A stretch of 16,018 nucleotides of DNA from assembly GCA_036732565.1 (NCBI GenBank), contig DAINCF010000116.1:1-16018 (forward strand), given 5' to 3'. The notes below the pieces were generated by a model, which worked only from the letters and a program-made list of their open reading frames with translations, was not told the origin of the DNA and ran no database searches. Position numbers and translations under genes: made by a program. The number at the start of each line of letters is the position of its first letter. Position 1 is the first letter of the stretch. This DNA comes from JAIVJN01 sp036732565. GTDB lineage: Bacteria > Acidobacteriota > Vicinamibacteria > Vicinamibacterales > UBA2999. Shown here piece by piece: positions 7,961-16,018 of the stretch.

Positions 7961-8103
7961 CTGCGCGCCGGAAGGCCGGCTTCGCTCCGCTCGCCGGAGG
8001 GCGCCTCGGAGGGAGGGACCGTTTATTCCTTCCGAAGGCTCTCCGGCGCGGAGCGCCGGCCTTCGCGCGAGCGTGGCGAGCGCGCCCTCCGATGAGAAGC
8101 ATC
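7961..8103. repeat. Palindrome-rich intergenic repeat cluster (copy B)
   Basis: The left half has GGAAGGCCGGCTTCG and, after a 7-bp insert, CGCCGGAGGGC (7970-8002). The right half has the same elements inverted (CCGGCCTTCG near 8057, GCGCGCCCTCCG near 8080), giving a long imperfect foldback. It matches copy A at 6881-6904, so related repeats bracket the GAF gene. It lies between two divergent genes, just before the promoter at 8123. Confidence 0.65.
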
Positions 8104-8122
8104 GGCCTTCAGATTGGCCCTC

Positions 8123-8151
8123 TTGACGCCAGTTCCCAAATAATCTACTCT
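8123..8151 (+). promoter_or_regulatory. Probable sigma-70-type promoter for the SahR-like regulator and ahcY
   Basis: TTGACG (8123-8128) and TACTCT (8146-8151) are exactly 17 bp apart. Transcription would begin near 8158, inside the dyad at 8152-8173 and about 11 nt before the ATG at 8169. Confidence 0.55.
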
Positions 8152-8173
8152 TTCATCCGGATATACGGATGAA
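8152..8173. promoter_or_regulatory. Perfect 8-bp-arm dyad over the transcription start and start codon (probable operator)
   Basis: TTCATCCG, a 6-bp GATATA centre, and CGGATGAA form a perfect dyad. It abuts the -10 box and contains the start codon of the ArsR-type regulator at 8169-8171. This is a classic position for repressor autoregulation by an ArsR-family dimer; who binds it is inference. Confidence 0.6.
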
Positions 8174-9149
8174 GCCCGTCCGTGCGCTTGTCGTGCCGCC
8201 TGCGGCCGTGCGTTCGATTCTCGAGCACATGGGGACGCTGGCCGATCCCATTCGCAGCCGGATGCTGCTCGTGCTCGAGCGGCACGAGCTGACGGTGACG
8301 GAGATCTGCGCGATCTTGCAGTTGCCGCAATCGACTGTGAGTCGTCACCTCAAGACGCTCGCGGATGATGGGTGGGTGACGTCGAGGCGAGACGGGACCA
8401 GCCGATATTACGGGATGGCGCTCGAGGAGCTCGATCAGGCGGCGCAGCGGCTGTGGCCGCTGATTCGCGAGCAGGTGTCGACGACGCCCGGGGCCGGGCA
8501 GGATGAGCGCCGGCTGACCAGCGTGCTGGCACGGCGGCGATCGACCTCGCAGCAGTTCTTCTCGTCGGTCTCAGGCGAGTGGGATCGGATGCGGGCGGAG
8601 CTGTTCGGCGACTCGAGCTATCTGCACGCGTTGCTCGGGCTGCTCGGTGGCGACCTCGTGGTCGGCGATCTGGGCTGTGGCACGGGGCAGATGAGCGCGC
8701 TGGTGGCGCCGCACGTCGCGCGGGTGATTGCCGTCGATGGCTCCAGCGACATGCTCCAGGCCGCGCGCACGCGGCTCGACGGCGTGAAGAACGTCGATCT
8801 GCGACGCGGTGAGCTCGAAGCGGTGCCCATCGCCGATGAGGAACTCGACGTAGCGCTCGCGGCATTGGTTCTGCACCACATCGCCGAGCCGGCGCAGGTA
8901 CTGAGCGAGATGGCGCGCGTGCTTCGGCCCGGCGGGCGCGTGCTGATTGTCGATATGCTCCCGCACGATCGCGTGGAGTATCAGCAGCAGATGGGACACG
9001 TGTGGCTGGGGTTTCCGGAGCATCAGCTCCGTCGCCTCTTGAGCGCCGCCGGGCTCACGGGCACGCGCGTTTATGCCTTGCCAGTGGACACGGACGCGAA
9101 AGGGCCGGCGCTGTTCGCGGCCACCGCAGTTAAGGGTCGGCCGGCCTGA
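8169..9149 (+). CDS. ArsR-HTH/SAM-methyltransferase fusion regulator, SahR-like
   Basis: A 326-aa two-domain protein. Residues about 20-84 are an ArsR winged helix (LADPIRSRMLLVLERHELTV, then LQLPQSTVSRHLKTLADDGWV, then SRYY). A linker with GEWDRMRAELFG leads to a class I SAM-methyltransferase fold from about 150, with motif I VGDLGCGTG (165-173), acidic VDGSSDML, and LVLHHIAEPAQVLSEMARVL followed by GGRVLIVDM. Fusions of this type include SahR, a repressor of methionine-cycle genes that responds to S-adenosylhomocysteine; the methyltransferase fold probably serves as the effector sensor. Its location directly before ahcY supports this. The metalloid Cys motif of classic ArsR is absent. ATG 8169 lacks a good ribosome site; an in-frame ATG at 8229 would start at the HTH. 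The stop codon lies in the loop of a palindromic repeat. Catalytic activity is undetermined. Confidence 0.9.
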   Translation: MKPVRALVVPPAAVRSILEHMGTLADPIRSRMLLVLERHELTVTEICAILQLPQSTVSRHLKTLADDGWVTSRRDGTSRYYGMALEELDQAAQRLWPLIREQVSTTPGAGQDERRLTSVLARRRSTSQQFFSSVSGEWDRMRAELFGDSSYLHALLGLLGGDLVVGDLGCGTGQMSALVAPHVARVIAVDGSSDMLQAARTRLDGVKNVDLRRGELEAVPIADEELDVALAALVLHHIAEPAQVLSEMARVLRPGGRVLIVDMLPHDRVEYQQQMGHVWLGFPEHQLRRLLSAAGLTGTRVYALPVDTDAKGPALFAATAVKGRPA

Positions 9150-9218
9150 AGGCCGGCCGCTACGAAGACAGCCGCTACGAAGACAGGGTTTCGTGGGGGC
9201 CGCCCTCGAGGGCGGCCC
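9139..9218. repeat. Palindromic repeats between the regulator and ahcY
   Basis: Three parts are visible. First, GGCCGGCC-TGAA-GGCCGGCC (9139-9158), whose loop holds the regulator's stop codon. Second, a 15-bp direct repeat GCCGCTACGAAGACA at 9156-9170 and 9171-9185. Third, a perfect 22-bp palindrome at 9197-9218 with arms GGGCCGCCCTC and GAGGGCGGCCC. The first resembles the repeats at 11786-11907. The second stem could attenuate or protect the message ahead of ahcY; no T-run follows, so readthrough is likely. Confidence 0.75.
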
Positions 9219-9250
9219 GAATCAAGAGCAACGATCGCAAGGAGAGACCG

Positions 9251-10749
<1,499 letters not shown>

Positions 10750-10750
<1 letters not shown>

Positions 10751-10852
10751 GCTTGAAGGCTTGAGGGCTTGAAGGCTTGAAGGTACGGAGGTTCCGAACC
10801 TTCCGGCCTCCAAGCCTCCAGGCCTCCAGGCCTCCAAGCCTCCAGGCCTTCG
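10750..10852. repeat. Two 8-bp tandem arrays forming a foldback after ahcY
   Basis: Four copies of GGCTTGA(A/G) (10750-10781, starting on the last base of the ahcY stop) are followed by a hairpin with an 8-bp stem and one mismatch (10782-10800). Then come five copies of GCCTCCA(A/G) (10806-10845). GGCTTG in the left array can pair with CAAGCC in the right one, so the whole block can fold back. It ends just before the ATG of the next gene. It may serve as a transcription terminator or be a mobile microsatellite; function is not shown. Confidence 0.8.
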
Positions 10853-11557
10853 ATGCTCGTCGTCCTCCTCCTCGCGCTCGCGCAGACGCCTTTGGATCGG
10901 TGTTCCTCGAGCTCGCTGCAGGTGCTGGAGGACGCGGCGATGCTGGCCGGTCGCGCCGGACCAGCCGCCACGCGGTCCATGCTGGTCGGCGCGGCCAAGA
11001 ACGATTCGGACTGCGCGCCACTCCTCGGCGCCGGGTGGAGCATCACCGGATGGGTCGCCGCACGGGCAGCGGTCCGCGCGGGAGGCACACCTGATTCGCT
11101 CGTCGACGTGAAGTGGGCAGGGCAGGTGCTGGAACAGCTCGGCGCTCGACCCGAGTGGCGGGTCGAGAGCGAGTATGCCCGCGCGGCGCTCAGTGCCGCC
11201 GCGGCCGCGGCGCAGGACGAGCGGGGGGAGATGGCGATTTTCCTCGCGCACGCGCGAGGGCTGTCCGATCGATTGACGTTGGCGCGGGCGACACCACGAT
11301 GGCCGTTGCCCATCGACGCGCTCGAAGGCGATCTGTGGCTGGAGGTCGATCGCTACGCCGAGGCGCTCCAGGCGTTCGAGCGCGCCTTGAAGATCGAGCC
11401 TACGGCGTTCGTGCTCGTGGGCCTCGCCCGCACGCGGGCACGGCTGGGGAACGAGGCTGGCGCCTGCGAGGCGTATCGGCAGGCGGTGGCGATCGCCGAG
11501 CGAGCCCTGCTCGAGGAAGCGCGCGCCAACGCCGCCAGCCGCCGCTGCAAGCCATGA
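10853..11557 (+). CDS. TPR-like protein, possibly exported
   Basis: A 234-aa protein. The first residues, MLVVLLLALAQ, are hydrophobic and might be a short signal peptide or anchor, although a basic N-region is lacking. The middle is Ala/Arg-rich helical sequence; the C-terminal part has two clear tetratricopeptide-like helical pairs, DRYAEALQAFERALKIEPTA and VGLARTRARLGNEAGACEAY. TPR repeats bind other proteins; no catalytic motif is present. ATG 10853 immediately follows the repeat array and has no visible ribosome site, so the true start could be further in. The stop overlaps the next gene's ATG (ATGA), so the two are coupled. The partner and process are unknown; adjacency to ahcY and to the formate dehydrogenase genes is not informative by itself. 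Confidence 0.75.
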   Translation: MLVVLLLALAQTPLDRCSSSSLQVLEDAAMLAGRAGPAATRSMLVGAAKNDSDCAPLLGAGWSITGWVAARAAVRAGGTPDSLVDVKWAGQVLEQLGARPEWRVESEYARAALSAAAAAAQDERGEMAIFLAHARGLSDRLTLARATPRWPLPIDALEGDLWLEVDRYAEALQAFERALKIEPTAFVLVGLARTRARLGNEAGACEAYRQAVAIAERALLEEARANAASRRCKP

Positions 11558-11799
11558 GCTGTCGCTATCGCGCGGAGATTCTCGACGAGCTCGCGCGCCA
11601 CGGTCTGCATCCTCGTCCCGACACCCCGCCGCACTTTCTGCGCGACGCCATCAACGACCTCTACCGCTACGAGATCCGCGCGTTGCGCGACCGCTGTCGA
11701 GCTGGGGAGCTCTCGACCAGCGACCTTTCCGCCCACGTGATCGAGTTGCGCAAGCGGTACGTCCTCCTGTCCATTCCGCTCGAACAATGGCAGGCCTAA
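11554..11799 (+). CDS. Conserved-looking 81-aa protein of unknown function
   Basis: The 81-residue product starts MSCRYRAEILDELARHGLHP and ends SIPLEQWQA. It overlaps the TPR gene by 4 nt (ATGA), which decides the start; the same frame is open further upstream but only as a shadow of the TPR gene. The sequence is helical and charged (FLRDAINDLYRYEIRALRDRC, split by STSDL, then VIELRKRYVLLSI), with no membrane segment or cysteine pairs. I do not recognise a family with confidence. The last codons and the TAA fall inside the first copy of the palindromic repeat at 11786, so the natural C-terminus may have been changed by repeat insertion. Confidence 0.7.
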   Translation: MSCRYRAEILDELARHGLHPRPDTPPHFLRDAINDLYRYEIRALRDRCRAGELSTSDLSAHVIELRKRYVLLSIPLEQWQA

Positions 11800-11907
11800 A
11801 GGCCTGCGCTACACACGATCTGGAAAATGGCAGGCCCAAAGGCTTGCGCTAACCCACGATCTTGAAAGGGTTCGGTTCTGTACGTAGCGCAGGCCTTCAG
11901 GCCTGCC
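11786..11907. repeat. REP-like palindromic repeats, two direct and one inverted
   Basis: A 23-nt palindromic core beginning GGCAGGCC, with a T-N-A loop region and ending GGCCTGCGCTA, occurs at 11789-11811, at 11829-11851 (a few changes), and inverted at 11885-11907. The first two are part of a 40-bp tandem unit (11786-11825, 11826-11865) that also shares CACGATCT(G/T)GA. The inverted pair can form a large hairpin. Similar cores at 9139-9158 suggest a dispersed genomic family. Confidence 0.85.
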
Positions 11908-11921
11908 GGCCGCCGAGGTCG

Positions 11922-11930
11922 TGCTACATT
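11922..11930 (+). promoter_or_regulatory. Possible extended -10 promoter for the formate dehydrogenase operon
   Basis: TG-C-TACATT (11922-11930) fits an extended -10 element. Transcription would begin about 4 nt before the ATG at 11941, and no Shine-Dalgarno sequence is present, so translation would be leaderless or nearly so. The upstream side is repeat DNA with no clear -35 box. Confidence 0.3.
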
Positions 11931-11940
11931 TGCCTCGATC

Positions 11941-13857
11941 ATGCGCAGACAAAACCGTCTGACGCAGCCGTTGGTGCGGGACGCGCGGGGTGGTGAGCTT
12001 CGCCCTGCGACGTGGGACGAAGCGTTGGATCGAGCGGTGGCGGGTATGCGCGCCGTCGTCGATCGGCGCGGCCCGCGGGCGTTCGGGCTCTTCAGTTGCT
12101 CGAAGAGCACGAACGAGGTGAACTACGCGGCGCAGAAGTTCGCGCGCGCGGTCATCGGCTCGAACAACATCGACAGCTGCAACCGGACTTGACACGCCCC
12201 GAGCGTCGCCGGTCTGGCGGCGGTATTCGGGATGGGCGGCGGCACCAGCTCCTACCGGGAGATTGAAGAGACCGACTGCGTTCTGCTGTGGGGATCGAAC
12301 GCCCGCGAGACGCATCCGATCTTCTTCCATCACCTGTTGAAGGGGATCCGGCGTGGTGCGCGCGTCGTCGCTCTCGATCCGCGACGAACCGCATCGTCGC
12401 AGTGGGCAGATGTGTGGGCGGGGCTCGACGTGGGCACCGACATCGCGCTCGCCAACACGATCGCGCGCGAGATCATCGCGGCGGGTCTCGCGAACGACGA
12501 GTTCATCGCCTGCGCGACGAGCAGGTTCGACGACTTCCGTGCCTCGGTGGAGCCCTGGACGTTGGAGCGCGGTGAGGAGGAGACGGGCGTTCCGGCCCCG
12601 ATCATCCAGGAGATCGCGCACATGTACGCGACCGCGGATCGCGCGATGATCTGCTGGACGCTGGGCATCACGGAGCATCACACGGCCGTCGACAACGTGC
12701 TGGCGTTGATCAACCTGGCGCTGCTGACCGGGCATGTCGGTCGGTGGGGATCCGGCATCAATCCGTTGCGCGGTCAGAACAACGTGCAGGGCGGCGGCGA
12801 CATGGGCGCGCTGCCCGATCGGCTCACCGGCTTTCAGCACGTCGAGAAGGACGAAGTGCGAGCGAAGTTCGAACGCGCCTGGGGCGTCACCATTCCACCG
12901 GAGCGCGGCTGGCACCTCTCCGACATGTTCGAGGCGATGGAGCGCGGCGAGCTGAAGGCGCTCTACGTGATCGGCGAGAACCCGTTGCAGTCGGAAGCCG
13001 ATCAGAAGCGTGCCCGCCACTTGCTCGAAGGGCTCGATATCCTGATCGTGCAGGACATCGTGATGACCGGCACCGCGCGCATCGCTGACGTCGTGCTGCC
13101 GGCCGCGGCGTCCGCGTTCGAGTCCGAGGGCACGGTCACGTCCAGCGAACGGCGCGTGCAACGTGTGCGTCGTGCGAAGCAGCCGCCAGGCGACGCTCGC
13201 GACGACCTGGCGATCATCTTCGACCTCGCACGGCACATGGGACATGACCTGGGCGAGCCGTGTGCCGAGGCGGTGTGGAACGAGCTGCGCGGCTTGTCGC
13301 CAGTGCACGCCGGCATGAGCTACGCGCGTCTCGAGGCGCTCGACGGCATTCAATGGCCGTGTTACGACGAGCAGCATCCCGGCGAGATCTTCCTGCACAG
13401 CCGTCTGTGGGAGCGTCCGGTGGTCGGTCCGCGCGCGCCGTTCTCGCCGGTCGATCATTCGCCGCCGGTCGACAAGCTGACCCACGAGTTCCCACTGCGC
13501 CTGACCACCGGCCGTCGCCTGGCCGAGTACAATACCGGCGTGCAGACCGCGGCCTACGCGCCGCCGACCCGACGAGGCGAGACCATCGATCTCTCGCCCG
13601 AAGACGCCCATCGTCTTGGCATCGTCGAAGGGCAGACCGTACGTGTCAGCTCGAGGCGCGGTGAAGTGCTCGTGCCCGCGCACGTGGACGAGTCGCTGCG
13701 ACCGGGCTTGACGTTCATGACGCTGCACTTTCCCGAGGACGTCGCCACGAACTTGTTGACGATCGATGCGACGGACCCGAAGGTCGGCACCGCGGAGTTC
13801 AAAGCCGCCGCCATTCGCATCGACCTGTTGGAGCGGACCGACCGGTGGGAGGCGTAG
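11941..13857 (+). CDS. fdhA: Selenocysteine formate dehydrogenase catalytic (alpha) subunit lacking the N-terminal 4Fe-4S domain
   Basis: A molybdenum/tungsten bis-pterin formate dehydrogenase subunit (formate to CO2), 638 aa if the in-frame TGA at 12190-12192 is read as selenocysteine 84. Context NRT-U-HAPSVAGL matches the active site VUHGPSVAGL of E. coli FdhH, and a SECIS hairpin follows. His85 follows Sec; Arg277 lies in NPLRGQNNVQGGGDMGALP. These equal Sec140, His141 and Arg333 of FdhH, all offset by 56. The family's first 56 residues, which hold the four 4Fe-4S cysteines and Lys44, are therefore absent, and the DNA just upstream is repeat sequence with no room for them. The C-terminal pterin-binding domain (LTTGRRLAEYNTG to FMTLHFPEDVATNLLT) is complete. 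The FeS module may come from the gene at 15871. It needs SelA, SelB, SelC and SelD encoded elsewhere. The beta gene follows after 4 nt. Confidence 0.92.
12190..12231 (+). promoter_or_regulatory. Bacterial SECIS element with its UGA selenocysteine codon
   Basis: After the UGA come 18 nt and then a GGTCT apical loop (12211-12215), closed by a perfect 7-bp stem CGTCGCC/GGCGGCG (12204-12210 with 12216-12222; one G-U pair). A lower helix CCCGA/TTCGG-G (12198-12202 with 12227-12231) extends it. Loop sequence and distance to UGA are the same as in E. coli fdhF, where SelB binds this loop. Confidence 0.9.
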
Positions 13858-13861
13858 CGGA

Positions 13862-15661
13862 GTGGATCTCCACATCGTTGGCGCCGAGCCGACCGAGGCA
13901 GAGCGCGCAGCAGTCGATCGCGTGTTGGGGGCTCCGACGTCCGGATGGTACGGAGGCGAACGCGACGTTGATCGGGAAGGGCATGCCGCGCACGGAGGAC
14001 GACGGGCGTGGGGCGAGCGCGATCTGTTGCTGCCCGCGCTGCACGCGGTCCAGGATCACATCGGCTGGATCAGCCATGGCGCGCTGAACTACATCTGCCG
14101 CAGGCTTTCCGTGCCTCCAGCCGAGGCCTGGGGCGTTGTCACCTTCTATCATCTGCTCGCCACCGAGCCGCGGCCGCCCATCGTGGCCCACGTCTGCGAC
14201 GACATCGCCTGTCGTCTCGCGGGCGCGGAGAAGATCTGCAGTGAGCTTGCGCACGCGCCGACCAGTGCGTGGCAGCGCAGCCCGTGCCTCGGCCAATGCG
14301 ATCGCGCACCTGCCGCGTTGGTGATCGCCGCTGGTGCAGAGCCGATCAGGCGCGAGCTGACCGGGCTGACGAGCGCGCAAGACGTCGTGAGCGCGATCGC
14401 ATCCGTTCACTCTGCGAGTCAGGACGCCCGCGCTGGACATGCGAGCGGCGGGAAGCTCCTGCGCCGGGTCGGCCGCGTCGATCCCGCAAGCCTCGACGCC
14501 TACCGCGCGAGCGGCGGCTATCGAGCGCTCGCGCGGGCGATCGAGCTCGATAGAGACGGCGTGATCGCAGAGGTCACCGGGTCCGGCCTGCTCGGACGCG
14601 GCGGCGCCGCGTTTCCCACCGGACGCAAGTGGGCTGCGGTCGCGGCCGAGCCGGCGACGCCGCACTTCGTTGTCTGCAATGCTGACGAATCGGAGCCCGG
14701 CACGTTCAAGGACCGCGTGCTCATGTGCGACGACCCGTTCGCGGTCGTCGAGGCGATGACCATCTGCGGGTTCGCAACGGGTGGTGAGCGCGGGTTTCTC
14801 TACGTGCGCGGCGAGTACCCGCTCGCCGAGGCGCACATGGCGCAGGCGATCGCGCAAGCACGGGAGGCCGATCTTCTCGGCGACAGCGTCATGGGCGCCT
14901 TCCGCTTCGATATCGAGATTCGTCGCGGCGCCGGCGCCTACATCTGCGGCGAGGAGACGGCGCTCTTCAACTCCATCGAAGGGCGGCGCGGCGAGCCGCG
15001 ATCGAAGCCGCCGTTTCCGGCGCAAGTCGGACTCTTCGGCAAGCCGACCGTCGTCAACAACGTCGAAACGCTCGTCAATGTCCTCGACATCGTCTTGGAA
15101 GGCGGGGAAGCGTGGGGTCGCGTGGGCACGACGGCGTCGACAGGGACGCGGTTGTTCTGCCTGTCGGGTCACATCGCGGCGCCTGGGTTGTACGAGGTTC
15201 CCTTCGGCACGACACTGCGCGAGCTGGTGTCGCTCGCCGGCGGTGTCCCCGGCGGACGCGCGTTGAAGGGCATCCTGCTGGGCGGCGCTGCTGGCGTGTT
15301 CGTCGGCCCCGACCAGCTCGACCTGAGGCTCACGTTCGAAGATGTGCGCGCGGCCGGCGCGACGCTCGGCTCAGGCGTGGTCATGGTGTTCGATAAGACG
15401 ACGGATGTCCCTGACACGCTGGCGCGGATCGCGGAGTTCTTCGAGCACGAGTCGTGCGGCCAATGCGTGCCGTGCCGTGTCGGTACCGTACGCCAGCGCG
15501 AGATTCTCGGTCGCGTTCGCGCGTCGGGAGCAATGAATGGCGAGCTCGTGCTGCTGACGGAGCTCGGGCAAGCGATGCGCGACGCGTCCATTTGCGGCCT
15601 CGGCCAGACGGCTTCGTCGGCCATCGAGTCCGCAATGAAGCGATTGAGGGTCTTCCAGTAG
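13862..15661 (+). CDS. fdhB: NAD-linked formate dehydrogenase beta subunit (NuoE-NuoF fusion)
   Basis: A 599-aa diaphorase subunit that takes electrons from the alpha side to FMN and NAD. Residues about 1-165 are a NuoE/thioredoxin-like 2Fe-2S domain with CDDIAC (Cys112, Cys117) and CLGQC (Cys142, Cys146). From about 200 it is NuoF: FMN/NADH site GRGGAAFPTGRKW (from 245), CNADESEPGTFKDR (from 272), GAGAYICGEETAL, then a 4Fe-4S site CGQCVPC (532, 535, 538) with the fourth cysteine at 578 (ICGLGQTA). All cluster ligands are present. The GTG at 13862 was chosen because GGGAGG lies nine bases before it and it begins 4 nt after fdhA; the open frame extends upstream into fdhA without a better start. 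The fusion is usual for soluble NAD-dependent formate dehydrogenases, so the enzyme is probably cytoplasmic and NAD-coupled. Confidence 0.95.
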   Translation: MDLHIVGAEPTEAERAAVDRVLGAPTSGWYGGERDVDREGHAAHGGRRAWGERDLLLPALHAVQDHIGWISHGALNYICRRLSVPPAEAWGVVTFYHLLATEPRPPIVAHVCDDIACRLAGAEKICSELAHAPTSAWQRSPCLGQCDRAPAALVIAAGAEPIRRELTGLTSAQDVVSAIASVHSASQDARAGHASGGKLLRRVGRVDPASLDAYRASGGYRALARAIELDRDGVIAEVTGSGLLGRGGAAFPTGRKWAAVAAEPATPHFVVCNADESEPGTFKDRVLMCDDPFAVVEAMTICGFATGGERGFLYVRGEYPLAEAHMAQAIAQAREADLLGDSVMGAFRFDIEIRRGAGAYICGEETALFNSIEGRRGEPRSKPPFPAQVGLFGKPTVVNNVETLVNVLDIVLEGGEAWGRVGTTASTGTRLFCLSGHIAAPGLYEVPFGTTLRELVSLAGGVPGGRALKGILLGGAAGVFVGPDQLDLRLTFEDVRAAGATLGSGVVMVFDKTTDVPDTLARIAEFFEHESCGQCVPCRVGTVRQREILGRVRASGAMNGELVLLTELGQAMRDASICGLGQTASSAIESAMKRLRVFQ

Positions 15662-15689
15662 ATTGGATATGGATTGCGCCGATAGCTTT

Positions 15690-15850
15690 GGCCCAGATTG
15701 CGCAGACTCGATCACAAGGCCGCCGATGACACAGATTCATTCTGGCTTAGGATTTCTGGCTTGGATCGGTTCGTCGGCGTCATCGGTGGCTCTGACCCGA
15801 GCATCGGTGTCATCTGCGCACTCTGCGGCTGACTTATCTGTGCAATCCGC
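15690..15850. repeat. Imperfect foldback element inside the formate dehydrogenase operon
   Basis: The 209-bp gap after fdhB has GATTGCGCAGA (15696-15706) and GATGACACAGATT (15725-15737) on the left. Their near-inverses are on the right: TCATCTGCGCA (15810-15820) and TTATCTGTGCAATC (15834-15847). In the centre TTCTGGCTT(A/G)GGAT-like units are repeated at 15740 and 15754. It is noticeably less GC-rich than the genes. No promoter could be named with confidence; a stem-loop affecting expression of the last gene is possible. Confidence 0.6.
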
Positions 15851-15870
15851 TGGGTCATTCGCATAATCCC

Positions 15871-16018
15871 ATGAGCGTTCCTGACGGCATTCCCTTCCAC
15901 TTGCCTCCGCCCCCGACGCGCGTGCCCGTGCCTCCGCCCGAGGACGCCAGGGCCGCCGTCCATCTGGCGATCGATGGCCGCGACGTGGAGATCGAGCAGG
16001 GCGCGACGGTCCTGGACG
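15871..16018 (+). CDS. 2Fe-2S ferredoxin-domain protein, N-terminal 49 codons only (candidate split iron-sulfur subunit)
   Basis: The visible part begins MSVPDGIPFHLPPPP, a proline-rich leader of about 30 residues, then AVHLAIDGRDVEIEQGATVLD. The latter matches the first strands of the 2Fe-2S ferredoxin domain found at the start of NuoG, HoxU and the large NAD-dependent FdhA proteins. The gene runs off the right edge, so cluster cysteines are not seen. It is the third gene of the formate dehydrogenase run. In large FdhA proteins this domain precedes further 4Fe-4S domains and then the catalytic domain; here the catalytic part is a separate gene, so this one may carry the missing 4Fe-4S module. 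No clear Shine-Dalgarno sequence precedes the ATG. An ordinary HoxU-like gamma subunit is the main alternative. Confidence 0.75.
   Translation, partial: MSVPDGIPFHLPPPPTRVPVPPPEDARAAVHLAIDGRDVEIEQGATVLD

Noticed and set aside
7543..8172. 209-codon plus-strand open frame across the sensor and the repeat cluster
   Set aside because: Low-complexity shadow of the GAF sensor and the palindromic repeats, with no motif or ribosome site.
11113..11553. N-terminal extension of the 81-aa protein
   Set aside because: The upstream part of the frame is an Arg-rich shadow of the TPR gene; the ATGA overlap gives the natural start.
12190..12192. Frameshift or nonsense mutation making fdhA a pseudogene
   Set aside because: The frame stays the same on both sides, the UGA sits at the active-site Sec position and a SECIS hairpin follows, so recoding explains it better.
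11809..13875. 688-codon minus-strand open frame opposite fdhA
   Set aside because: Antisense shadow with biased His/Arg composition, typical of GC-rich coding DNA.

Overview
The window is GC-rich DNA (my estimate by eye is mid-60s percent) with a GTG/ATG start mix, short intergenic gaps and many palindromic intergenic repeats. A PadR regulator overlaps an ADOP-type orphan permease, and there is a soluble Ser/Thr kinase-TolB-TPR fusion. Both are characteristic of Acidobacteriota, perhaps the Vicinamibacteria lineage; that placement is inference from gene content, not a search.

Layout. (1) 1-1810, minus strand: a PadR repressor gene overlapping by 4 nt an ADOP/MacB-like permease that runs off the left edge. 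(2) 1811-6828, plus strand: an intergenic stretch with a perfect hairpin and a promoter, then a tight three-gene run. It encodes a 53-aa helical protein, an SMC/Rad50-like ATPase with a zinc hook and a C-terminal zinc ribbon, and a protein kinase fusion starting 5 nt later. (3) 7051-7935, minus strand: a membrane-anchored GAF sensor with no kinase domain, bracketed by related palindromic repeats. (4) 8123-10750, plus strand: a methyl-cycle module. An ArsR-HTH/SAM-methyltransferase fusion of SahR type has a perfect dyad over its start codon and is followed by S-adenosylhomocysteinase. (5) 10750-11799: an 8-bp repeat foldback, a TPR protein and an 81-aa protein with ATGA overlap. (6) 11786-16018: repeats, then a formate dehydrogenase operon. 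Its alpha subunit reads through an in-frame UGA (selenocysteine) with a recognisable bacterial SECIS hairpin. It is followed by a NuoE-NuoF fusion beta subunit and the start of a 2Fe-2S ferredoxin-domain protein cut by the right edge.

The most interesting points are three. The selenocysteine formate dehydrogenase alpha subunit lacks precisely the N-terminal 4Fe-4S domain of the family, and an iron-sulfur protein is encoded at the other end of the operon, which suggests a split enzyme. The small protein, zinc-hook ATPase and kinase appear translationally linked, an arrangement I cannot match to a named system. The SahR-like regulator has a promoter-operator layout that explains control of ahcY. 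A recurring theme is palindromic repeats abutting gene ends; in two cases the repeat loop supplies the stop codon.

No tRNA, rRNA, CRISPR array or insertion sequence was seen. No gene-free stretch exceeds 300 bases.
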